From: Chloroflexota bacterium
GTDB lineage: Bacteria; Chloroflexota; Limnocylindria; Limnocylindrales; CSP1-4
Length of the DNA stretch: 6,474 bases
Direction of reading: 5' to 3'
NCBI GenBank assembly: GCA_021790375.1
Contig: JAJYEB010000076.1
Coordinates: 1,473-7,946, forward strand
The translations under genes and the position numbers were made by a program. Each line of letters starts with the position of its first letter. The stretch's first letter is position 1. Below the pieces are notes generated by a model. It was not told the origin of the DNA, did not search any database, and worked only from the letters and a program-made list of their open reading frames with translations. Below, piece after piece: positions 1 through 5,185 of this stretch.

Positions 1-2
1 TG

Positions 3-635
3 CAGGGGTACCTGGAGGACCATGCGTTCCTGGCCGACGGCCTGCTCACCCTGTACGCCGCCACGTTCGACGAGCGATGGTTCGTGGCCGCCCGGGGACT
101 CGCCGAGGTCATCCTCGCGCACTTCGCCGATCCGGCCGGCGGATTCTGGGACACCGCCGACGATCACGAGGCGCTGATCGCGCGGCCGCGTCAGGTGGAG
201 GACGGGGCCGTCCCGTCCGGCGGTGCGGTGGCCGCGTCCGTGCTCCTGCGGCTGGCCGCCCTCACGGGGGAGGAGCGCTACCGGGCCGCGGCCGAGACGG
301 CTCTCCCCCCGATCGCGCCGCTGGCCGCGCGCTATCCCACCGGGTTCGCGGCGTGGCTGCAGGCGATCGACCTGGCGAGCGCCCCGATCGACGAGGTGGC
401 GATCATCGGCGGCGGCGATGATCCGGGAGCCCGTACCCTGGTGCGCGTGGCCACACGCGGCCTGCACCCGCACCGCGTGGTGGCCATGACCAGCGACCCG
501 GGGCAGAGCCGCGTGGAGTTGCTCCAGAGCCGGTTCGCGCTCCGGGGGCGCGCGACCGCGTTCGTGTGCCGGGATTTCTCGTGCCGCCAGCCCGTGACCG
601 AGCCCGAGGCGCTCGCGGCGCAGCTCGCCGACTAG
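3..635 (+). CDS. C-terminal part of a DUF255 / YyaL-family protein (thioredoxin-domain plus six-hairpin glycosidase-like), 5' truncated
   Basis: The reading frame is open from the left edge (first full codon at 3) to TAG at 633-635, giving 210 visible residues. The first residues, QGYLEDHAFLADGLLTLY, followed by a GGFWDTADDHEALIARP segment and VEDGAVPSGGAVAA, match the conserved alpha/alpha-barrel part of the YyaL/SSP411 (spermatogenesis-associated protein 20-like) family. The end, FVCRDFSCRQPVTEPEALAAQL, is the typical family C-terminus with two cysteines. Family members are usually about 600-700 residues and carry an N-terminal thioredoxin-like DUF255 domain, which would lie to the left of the window. 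The biochemical function of the family is not well established; a sugar-epimerase-like fold is known but the substrate is not. No signal peptide can be judged because the N-terminus is missing. The gene converges on threonine synthase, and the two stop codons are about 140 bp apart. Confidence 0.88.
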   Translation, partial: QGYLEDHAFLADGLLTLYAATFDERWFVAARGLAEVILAHFADPAGGFWDTADDHEALIARPRQVEDGAVPSGGAVAASVLLRLAALTGEERYRAAAETALPPIAPLAARYPTGFAAWLQAIDLASAPIDEVAIIGGGDDPGARTLVRVATRGLHPHRVVAMTSDPGQSRVELLQSRFALRGRATAFVCRDFSCRQPVTEPEALAAQLAD

Positions 636-646
636 AGTCCGCGACG

Positions 647-729
647 CGGGCCCCCGCATCGTGCCCCGGCCGCCGGGCCGCCGGTAGCCGCGATCCGCAC
701 GGGCCCCCGCATCGTGCCCCGGCCGCCGG
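647..729. repeat. 30-bp direct repeat, two copies 53 bp apart, in the convergent gap
   Basis: An identical 30-bp segment occurs at 647-676 and 700-729. It begins CGGGCCCCCGCATCGTGCCC and ends GGCCGCCGG. The following bases (CCGGYAGCCGCGATCCGC) are also shared, but copy one carries an extra 8 bp (GCCGCCGG duplicated), so the second half is offset by 45 rather than 53 bp. Each copy contains a short GC-rich inverted repeat (CGGG-CC-CCCG). The arrangement looks like local tandem duplication between two convergent genes. No coding function is seen. Confidence 0.85.
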
Positions 730-790
730 CAGCCGCGATCCGCGTGGGCAGCCGCGACCCGGCGCGGGCACCCGCGATCACGCCGCGGGC
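684..790. repeat. Degenerate head-to-tail ~20-bp repeats reaching into the thrC stop codon
   Basis: A unit close to GCAGCCGCGATCCGCG followed by TGGGC occurs at 684-704, 729-749, 748-769 and 768-790. The last three are consecutive, with a period of about 19-20 bp and overlapping ends. The final copy (GCACCCGCGATCACGCC, then GCGGGC) includes the complement of the thrC TGA (778-780) and its last three or four codons (Pro-Ala-Ala). The extreme C-terminus of ThrC is therefore made of repeat sequence. The rest of the 142-bp gap holds nothing else recognisable. Confidence 0.7.
763..776 (-). terminator. Possible GC-only hairpin just after thrC
   Basis: CGCGGGCACCCGCG is a near-perfect inverted repeat (5-6 bp stem, 2-4 nt loop) starting two bases after the thrC stop. 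A similar but smaller one (GCGGGCCCCCGC) is at 646-657, 11 bp after the stop of the left-hand gene. Neither is followed by a T run on either strand, so classical intrinsic termination is doubtful. They may simply be part of the repeats. Confidence 0.25.
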
Positions 791-2055
791 GCGTCCTCCC
801 GGCCCTCGAACCAGCGCTCGAACGCGTCGTACGTCGCCGGTATGCGAACCCCCGCGCGGATCCCGTCGCCATCGAACAGCGCGTCGCCGGCCGGGTCGTC
901 CATCGCCTCCGGTGTCTTCATCCCGTTGCCCGTGAGGAGCGCGACGACTTCGTCGCCGCTGCGGATCACGCCGCGCTCCCTGGCCCGCTCGATGGCCCCC
1001 ACGGTGCAACCGCCCGCGGTCTCGGTGAAGATCCCCTCGAGCGTGGCGATCCGCCGCATCGCCGCCGACGTCTCCTCGTCCGGCACCGATTCGATCGATC
1101 CCCCGGTCGCCCACGCCTGCCTGAGGGCGAACGGACCGTCGGCCGGGTCACCGATCGCGAGACTCTTCACGATGGTCCGGGGCTCGCGAACGGGGACCGG
1201 CCGGTCGACCCCGGCCGCGAACGCGCTCGCGACGGGTGCGCACCCGGCCGGCTGCGCACCCACGAACCGCACATCCTTCGGCTCGACCAGGCCGTACCGC
1301 ACCAGCTCGGCGAAGCCCCTCGCGACCTTCGTGTAGAGCGACCCGGAGGCGATCGGCGCCACCAGCACGTCGGGCAGGCGCCACCCGAGCTGCTCGGCGA
1401 CCTCGTACGCCAGCGTCTTGGACCCCTCCGCGTAGTAGGGGCGCAGGTTCACGTTCACGAATGCCCAGCCGTGCTCGTCGGCGATCTCGAGCGAGAGCCG
1501 GTTGATCTGGTCGTACGTGCCGGCAACGGGGACCAGGGTCGCGCCGTACGCGAGCGCCTGGCGCACCTTGGCGGTCTCGATGTCGGCCGGCACGAACACG
1601 TACGCCCGGAGCCCGGCCGCCGCGGCCGCCGCGGCGACGGCACCGGCCAGGTTGCCCGTGGAGGCGCACGCGAGCGTGTCGAAGCCGAACTCGATCGCCC
1701 GGGCGGCGGCGACGGCCACCACCCGGTCCTTGAACGAGAGGGTCGGGTTCAGGGAGTCGTTCTTGAGCCAGAGCCGCTCGATGCCCAGCGCGTGCCCCAG
1801 GCGGTCCGCACGCTCGAGCGGGGTCGAGCCGACCGGCAGCGAGCGGGTCGGGGGCTGCTCGACCGGCAGCAGCTCGAGGTACCGCCAGATGCCCTGCGGC
1901 CTCGCCTCGATCGCGGCGCGACTCAGGGTCGCGGCGATCGCGGTCTCGTCGTAGGTCACCTCGAGGGGGCCGAAACAGGCCGCGCACACGTACGAGGGCC
2001 CGGTGGGGACGCCGGCGCCGCAGTTGCGGCAGCGCAATCCGGTGACGCGGGGCAC
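778..2055 (-). CDS. thrC: Threonine synthase (PLP fold type II, N-terminal zinc ribbon)
   Basis: Converts O-phospho-L-homoserine to L-threonine and phosphate, the last step of threonine synthesis in the cytosol. From the chosen start the protein has 425 residues. An N-terminal zinc ribbon is visible as Cys9-x2-Cys12 and Cys24-x2-Cys27. The PLP lysine is Lys109 in LKNDSLNPTLSFKDR, the phosphate/carboxylate loop is CASTGNLAG (130-138), and the pyridine-binding end is TGNGMKT (from 375). EGIFTETAGGCTVGAIERA is typical of threonine synthases, with an unusual Cys in GGCTVG. I chose GTG at 2055 because GGAGGT (2065-2060) ends 4 nt upstream of it. The frame stays open to a TTG at 2097, but that codon lies in the terminator tail and has no ribosome-binding site. 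The gene is preceded by a SAM-I riboswitch and a terminator. Related PLP enzymes (for example cysteate synthase) share the fold, so the substrate is assigned by family resemblance. Confidence 0.93.
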   Translation of the reverse strand: MPRVTGLRCRNCGAGVPTGPSYVCAACFGPLEVTYDETAIAATLSRAAIEARPQGIWRYLELLPVEQPPTRSLPVGSTPLERADRLGHALGIERLWLKNDSLNPTLSFKDRVVAVAAARAIEFGFDTLACASTGNLAGAVAAAAAAAGLRAYVFVPADIETAKVRQALAYGATLVPVAGTYDQINRLSLEIADEHGWAFVNVNLRPYYAEGSKTLAYEVAEQLGWRLPDVLVAPIASGSLYTKVARGFAELVRYGLVEPKDVRFVGAQPAGCAPVASAFAAGVDRPVPVREPRTIVKSLAIGDPADGPFALRQAWATGGSIESVPDEETSAAMRRIATLEGIFTETAGGCTVGAIERARERGVIRSGDEVVALLTGNGMKTPEAMDDPAGDALFDGDGIRAGVRIPATYDAFERWFEGREDAPAA

Positions 2056-2059
2056 GTGG

Positions 2060-2065
2060 ACCTCC
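2060..2065 (-). promoter_or_regulatory. Shine-Dalgarno site of thrC (GGAGGT)
   Basis: On the minus strand GGAGGT is followed by CCAC and then GTG (2055-2053). This near-perfect anti-16S match at ideal spacing fixes the thrC start at 2055 rather than at the upstream in-frame TTG at 2097. Confidence 0.88.
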
Positions 2066-2105
2066 GTTCCGCGAAGGTACCGACCCGGCTGCCCCAAGAA
2101 TCATC

Positions 2106-2136
2106 CGACCCTTCCCCCTGGCGATGGGAAGGGTCG
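2106..2136 (-). terminator. Intrinsic terminator of the SAM riboswitch
   Basis: On the minus strand CGACCCTTCCC (2136-2126) and GGGAAGGGTCG (2116-2106) form a perfect 11-bp stem around a 9-nt loop, followed by GATGATTCTTGG. The U tract is weak (ATTCTT) but the stem is very stable. The hairpin lies 8 nt after aptamer stem P1 and 41 nt before the Shine-Dalgarno site, the usual place for an S-box terminator. Confidence 0.82.
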
Positions 2137-2148
2137 ACGTCGTCCCTT
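2129..2148 (-). promoter_or_regulatory. Candidate antiterminator helix
   Basis: On the minus strand AAGGG (2148-2144) can pair with CCCTT (2133-2129) around a 10-nt segment that itself contains the palindrome CGACGTCG. AAGGG belongs to the 3' strand of aptamer stem P1, and CCCTT belongs to the 5' strand of the terminator stem. The helix therefore excludes both P1 and the terminator, as expected of an S-box antiterminator. It is short (5 bp plus possible inner pairs), so its stability is an inference. Confidence 0.6.
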
Positions 2149-2259
2149 ATCTCGCAGGAGGTCCTGCCCGGATTTGGCACCTTTCCCCCGGCGATACGCT
2201 CGCCGGCGGCAGGTTGTCGGGCTTCACAGGGCCGGTCCCTCCGCCACTCTTGATAAGAG
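2144..2259 (-). ncRNA. SAM-I (S-box) riboswitch aptamer
   Basis: Read on the minus strand, all S-box hallmarks occur in order. P1 is CTCTTATC (2259-2252) pairing with GATAAGGG (2151-2144), 8 bp with one G-U. The core is AAGAGTGGCGGAGGGA. The P2/kink-turn and pseudoknot region is CCGGCCCTGTGAAGCCC then GACAACC. P3 is CCGCCGGCGA with TCGCCGGGGG (9 of 10 pairs). The P3-P4 junction is AAAGGTGCCAAATCC. P4 is GCAGG-ACCT-CCTGC. The only notable departure from the common consensus is GACAACC where GGCAACC is usual. The family binds S-adenosylmethionine and normally switches genes off when SAM is high. Here it is followed by a terminator and then thrC. Confidence 0.94.
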
Positions 2260-2275
2260 TCTTCAGTTGCCGCGG

Positions 2276-2305
2276 AGTGTAGGGGTGCGTGCGGCGACCG
2301 GTCAA
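2276..2305 (-). promoter_or_regulatory. Sigma-70-type promoter of the thrC leader
   Basis: On the minus strand the -35 is TTGACC (2305-2300), followed by an 18-bp spacer and the -10 TACACT (2281-2276). The predicted transcription start near 2269 lies about 10 nt before riboswitch stem P1, which supports this promoter independently. Confidence 0.8.
2296..2303. promoter_or_regulatory. GACCGGTC palindrome between the divergent promoters
   Basis: This perfect 8-bp palindrome overlaps the -35 of the thrC promoter and the position where a -35 of the purA promoter would lie. It could be a binding site for a regulator of both directions, but in DNA this GC-rich an 8-bp palindrome may be chance. Confidence 0.25.
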
Positions 2306-2311
2306 GCCGGC

Positions 2312-2320
2312 TGTTATACT
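2312..2320 (+). promoter_or_regulatory. Extended -10 promoter for the purA operon
   Basis: TGTTATACT has the extended -10 TG and a TATACT hexamer, one of the few AT-rich patches in the region. No good -35 is seen 16-18 bp upstream (CGGCGA), which extended -10 promoters tolerate. It would start transcription near 2327 and give purA a leader of about 195 nt. Confidence 0.62.
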
Positions 2321-2471
2321 CCGGGCTCACCCGAGCCGCGGGCCCAGCCCGCCAGCGATGGAGGAGTCGTTGCTCGAGGAAGGGACGGGGTCGGTCCCGT
2401 GAGGCCGGTCCGTACCCTCGGTCCGGCGGTCCGTCGACACGACGGCGGACGACGAGAGGCGGAGTCTATCC

Positions 2472-2499
2472 AGGTCCCGGCCGTCACGGCCCGGGGCCT
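2472..2499 (+). terminator. Terminator-like hairpin (possible attenuator) before purA
   Basis: AGGTCCC-GGCCG and CGGCC-C-GGGGCCT pair as a 12-bp stem with one bulged C (2492), one G-U pair and a 3-nt TCA loop. It is followed by TCTCCATTTCC, a pyrimidine-rich, fairly T-rich tract that stands out from the surroundings. The hairpin ends 11 nt before the purA ribosome-binding site, so it could attenuate transcription or limit ribosome access. No clear competing antiterminator was identified. Confidence 0.45.
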
Positions 2500-2510
2500 T
2501 CTCCATTTCC

Positions 2511-2516
2511 GGGGGG
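2511..2516 (+). promoter_or_regulatory. Probable Shine-Dalgarno site of purA
   Basis: A GGGGGG run lies 6 nt before the GTG at 2523. It is not a perfect GGAGG, but the spacing is right. It favours 2523 over the out-of-frame GTG at 2518. Confidence 0.6.
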
Positions 2517-2522
2517 CGTGAC

Positions 2523-3827
2523 GTGCCGGCAACGATCGTGGTCGGCCTCCAGTGGGGCGACGAGGGGAAGGGCAAGACCACCGACCTGCTCGCCGAATCG
2601 GTCGCCGTGGTGGTGCGCTACCAGGGCGGTGACAACGCGGGCCACACCATCGTGCTGGGCGAATCCGTCTTCAAGCTCCACCTCGTCCCCAGCGGTGTCC
2701 TCTACCCGCACATCACGCCGGTCATCGGGAACGGCGTGGTGGTGAACCCGCAGACGCTCCTCGACGAGATGGCGATGCTCGAGTCGCGCGGGGTGGCGAC
2801 GGGCAGGATCCGGGTGAGCGAGGCGGCCCACGTGATCATGCCGTACCACGTCGCGCTGGACGGGGCGATGGAGGCGCGGCTGGCGGGTGACGAGATCGGC
2901 ACCACGCATCGCGGGATCGGCCCCGCCTATGCCGACCGCGCCTGGCGCGTGGGGCTGCGGATGGCGGACCTGCTGGATCCCCGCGTGCTCCGGTCCAAGC
3001 TCGAGCGGGTGCTCCCCGAGAAGAACGCGGTGCTGGTCCAGACGCACGGGCTCGAACCGTTCGACCTGGACGAGCTGGTCGACCGGGCGACCGACTGGGG
3101 CGAGCGCCTCCGCCCCTACATCGTCGACACGACCGGCCTGGTCCAGGCGGCACTCGCGCAGGGGCGGCACGTGCTGCTGGAGGGCGCCCAGGGCACGCTG
3201 CTCGACCTGGACCACGGCACCTACCCCTACGTCACCAGCTCGAACCCGGTCGCGGGCGGGGCCTGCACCGGCGGCGGCGTCGGGCCGCTCCAGGTTGACG
3301 AGGTAATCGGGGTCATGAAGGCGTACTCGACGCGGGTCGGGTCCGGGCCGTTCCCCACCGAGCTGGCCGACGAGACGGGCCGGCACCTGCTGGAGAAGGG
3401 GCACGAGTTCGGCACCACCACCGGCCGGCGCAGGCGCTGCGGCTGGTTCGACGCCGTGCCGCTGCGGCGGGTCGTGGCGGTCAACAGCGCCACCAGCATC
3501 ATGCTCAACAAGCTCGACATCCTGTCGGGGCTCCCGCAGGTCCGCCTCTGCGTCGCGTACCGGATCGACGGGAACGTCGTCGCGGACCTGCCCGCCTCCG
3601 GCGATCTCCTCGCCCGGGCGGAGCCGGTGTACGAGACGTTCGACGGCTGGGAGGAGGACCTGGGCGCGGTGCGCCGGGCCGGGGACCTGCCCATCGCCGC
3701 CCGGCGATACGTCGACGCGCTGGAGGAGCTCGCCGGCGTCCCGATCTCGATCGTCAGCGTGGGGGCGGACCGGACGGCGACCATCTTCCGCCGCGAGCGT
3801 CCGCGCCGCGGGGCGCTCGCCGGATGA
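2523..3827 (+). CDS. purA: Adenylosuccinate synthetase
   Basis: Joins IMP and aspartate using GTP to form adenylosuccinate, the first committed step from IMP to AMP. The 434-residue length is normal for bacterial PurA. The GTP-binding loop is GLQWGDEGKGK (8-18) with catalytic Asp13, and catalytic His41 is in DNAGHT. IMP-binding GTTHRGIGPAYADR is at 126-139, the GAQGTLLDLDHGTYPYVTSS signature runs to about 240, GPFPTEL follows, and the substrate loop TTTGRRRRCGWFD (298-310) carries the arginines. The C-terminus has SVGADRTATI, followed by a short basic tail. The GTG start at 2523 places the P-loop where the family expects it. The stop overlaps the purD start (ATGA), implying translational coupling. 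The gene is first in the operon, behind an unusual long leader. Confidence 0.97.
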   Translation: MPATIVVGLQWGDEGKGKTTDLLAESVAVVVRYQGGDNAGHTIVLGESVFKLHLVPSGVLYPHITPVIGNGVVVNPQTLLDEMAMLESRGVATGRIRVSEAAHVIMPYHVALDGAMEARLAGDEIGTTHRGIGPAYADRAWRVGLRMADLLDPRVLRSKLERVLPEKNAVLVQTHGLEPFDLDELVDRATDWGERLRPYIVDTTGLVQAALAQGRHVLLEGAQGTLLDLDHGTYPYVTSSNPVAGGACTGGGVGPLQVDEVIGVMKAYSTRVGSGPFPTELADETGRHLLEKGHEFGTTTGRRRRCGWFDAVPLRRVVAVNSATSIMLNKLDILSGLPQVRLCVAYRIDGNVVADLPASGDLLARAEPVYETFDGWEEDLGAVRRAGDLPIAARRYVDALEELAGVPISIVSVGADRTATIFRRERPRRGALAG

Positions 3828-5185
3828 GCGCGACTTCCGCCGGGGGCGACCTGCTCCGGCCCCGCACCATCCTGGTGGTGGGCGGAGGGGCCCGCGAACA
3901 CGCCCTCAGCTGGCGGCTGCGGCAGGACCCCGGGGTCGAGCGCGTCATCGAGGCGCCGGGGAACGCCGGACACGCCGACGTGGCCGAGGTGCACGGCGAG
4001 GTACCGGCACACGACCACACCGCGATCGTGGCGCTGGCGCTCCGCGAGGAGGCCGACCTGGTCGTGATCGGCCCGGAGGCGCCGCTGGTGGCCGGGCTGA
4101 CCGACCGGCTGCGCGCCGCCGGAATCGCGACCTTCGGGCCGTGCGCTGCGGCGGCCGCACTGGAGGGGAGCAAGGCCCTCGGCCGCAGGATCGCGGCGCG
4201 CGCGGGCGTGCCGATCGCGCCCGGGGCCGTGTTCGACGCGGTCACGCCGGCACTCGCCTATGCGGCCTCGCTCGGCGGACCGGTGGTGGTGAAGGCCGAC
4301 GGGCTCGCGGCCGGCAAGGGCGTGACCGTCTGCGCCTCGCTGGACGAGGCCGAGGTCGCGCTGCAGGACGCGATCGAGCGGCGGGCCTTCGGCGACGCGG
4401 GACGGAGGGTCATCGTGGAGCGGGCGCTCTCGGGCCGCGAGGCCAGCGTCATCGCGATCTGCGACACCACGACGGCCCTGGCGCTGCCGGCGGCCCGCGA
4501 CCACAAGCGGATCGGCGAGGGAGACGTGGGGCCCAACACGGGCGGGATGGGTGCGTACTCGCCGGTCCCCGACCTGGACGACGCGGCGGTGGCCCGGATC
4601 GTGGCCGAGTTCCACCTGCCGACACTCGCGGCGCTGGCCGCGCGCGGGCGCCCGTTCCGCGGCGCGCTCTACGCGGGACTCATGCTGATGTCCGAGGGAC
4701 CCCGGCTGCTCGAGTACAACGTCCGCCTCGGGGACCCGGAAGCGCAGGCGATCCTGCCGCGCGTCGCGGCCCCGCTCGCCACCCTGCTGCTCGCGGCTGC
4801 CACGGACCGGCTCGCCGCCGCGGCCGAGGCGCTCGGGATCGAGGGACCGCTCCTCCCGGCGCAGCCCGGATCGACGGTGGCCGTGGTGCTCGCCGCAGAG
4901 GGCTACCCGGGGACCCCGGCCACCGGCGACGAGATCGAGGGGATCGACGCGGCGCGCGCCCTGGGTGGGCTCGTGTTCGAGGCCGGGACGGCTCGCCGCG
5001 AGGGGCGCGCGGTCACCGCAGGCGGCAGGGTGCTCACCGTGGTGGGCCGGGGCGGCGACCTGGAGACCGCCGCATCGGCGGCCCACCGGGCGGCAGGCGT
5101 GGTGCGGTTCCGCGGGCGCCAGGTGCGCGGGGACATCGGACGGCCGGGCGTCCTCGACGCGGTGAGCCGGGAGCTCGTCCCGTGA
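3824..5185 (+). CDS. purD: Phosphoribosylamine-glycine ligase (GAR synthetase)
   Basis: An ATP-grasp enzyme that joins 5-phosphoribosylamine and glycine into glycinamide ribonucleotide, step two of de novo purine synthesis. The 453 residues are slightly more than the usual 420-430 because about 13 residues (Ser-Ala-Thr rich) precede the first strand. Visible motifs are GGGAREHA (20-27), GPEAPL (83-88), GSK (115-117), the ATP-grasp loop KADGLAAGKG (157-166), GPNTGGMGAYSP (from 236) and the metal/ATP site EYNVRLGDPEAQ (297-308), where many homologues have FNVRFGDPE. The ATG overlaps the purA stop as ATGA and only a weak G-rich stretch (3810-3813) precedes it, so expression probably depends on coupling to purA. 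The stop overlaps the purB start. The C-terminal quarter, from about residue 345, matches the family's C domain, so the protein appears complete. Confidence 0.97.
   Translation: MSATSAGGDLLRPRTILVVGGGAREHALSWRLRQDPGVERVIEAPGNAGHADVAEVHGEVPAHDHTAIVALALREEADLVVIGPEAPLVAGLTDRLRAAGIATFGPCAAAAALEGSKALGRRIAARAGVPIAPGAVFDAVTPALAYAASLGGPVVVKADGLAAGKGVTVCASLDEAEVALQDAIERRAFGDAGRRVIVERALSGREASVIAICDTTTALALPAARDHKRIGEGDVGPNTGGMGAYSPVPDLDDAAVARIVAEFHLPTLAALAARGRPFRGALYAGLMLMSEGPRLLEYNVRLGDPEAQAILPRVAAPLATLLLAAATDRLAAAAEALGIEGPLLPAQPGSTVAVVLAAEGYPGTPATGDEIEGIDAARALGGLVFEAGTARREGRAVTAGGRVLTVVGRGGDLETAASAAHRAAGVVRFRGRQVRGDIGRPGVLDAVSRELVP
5169..5173 (+). promoter_or_regulatory. Shine-Dalgarno site of purB inside purD
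   Basis: GGGAG lies 8 nt before the GTG at 5182, within the last codons of purD. It supports the GTGA stop-start overlap as the true purB start. Confidence 0.7.

Larger units (their letters stand above)
2327..2522 (+). promoter_or_regulatory. Structured 5' leader of purA, family not recognised
   Basis: No convincing gene lies between the purA promoter and the purA start. The stretch holds several perfect or near-perfect hairpins: GCGGGC-CCA-GCCCGC (2338-2352); GGGAC/GTCCC (2382-2398), alternating with ACGGG/CCCGT (2385-2400); GCCGG-T-CCG paired with CGG-T-CCGGC (2404-2427); CCGTCG-ACA-CGACGG (2431-2445); and a terminator-like hairpin at 2472-2499. CGGTCCG occurs three times (2406-2412, 2419-2425, 2427-2433). 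I compared it by eye with purine, ZTP, T-box, glycine and guanidine leaders and saw no match. A regulatory leader or small RNA is an inference. High G+C produces hairpins readily, so structure alone is weak evidence. Confidence 0.4.

Noticed and set aside
1148..2253. Overlapping frames on both strands across thrC and its leader
   Set aside because: They are out of frame with, or antisense to, a well-supported threonine synthase, and some run through the riboswitch. None has a domain or a matched ribosome-binding site.
2358..2402. A 14-residue frame (MEESLLEEGTGSVP) in the purA leader, a possible leader peptide
   Set aside because: No Shine-Dalgarno site precedes it and there is no run of regulatory codons that would make sense for purine control. 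A short ATG frame of this size is expected by chance.
2327..2505. Leader as 6S RNA, SRP RNA, RNase P RNA or a T-box
   Set aside because: I looked for the conserved cores (the RNase P GGAGGAAAGTCC region, the SRP GGAAGGAAGCA loop, the T-box GGTGGNACCGCG) and did not find them. The 6S rod was not evident by eye.
2003..2521. Plus-strand frame covering the intergenic region up to purA
   Set aside because: It crosses the thrC start, riboswitch and promoters. Its translation looks random and lacks a domain.
3227..5086. Long open frame (over 600 codons) antisense to purA and purD
   Set aside because: It is the complement of two unmistakable enzymes. Its translation is rich in Arg, Gly, Pro and Ala and has no recognisable domain, which is typical of an antisense shadow in high-GC DNA.
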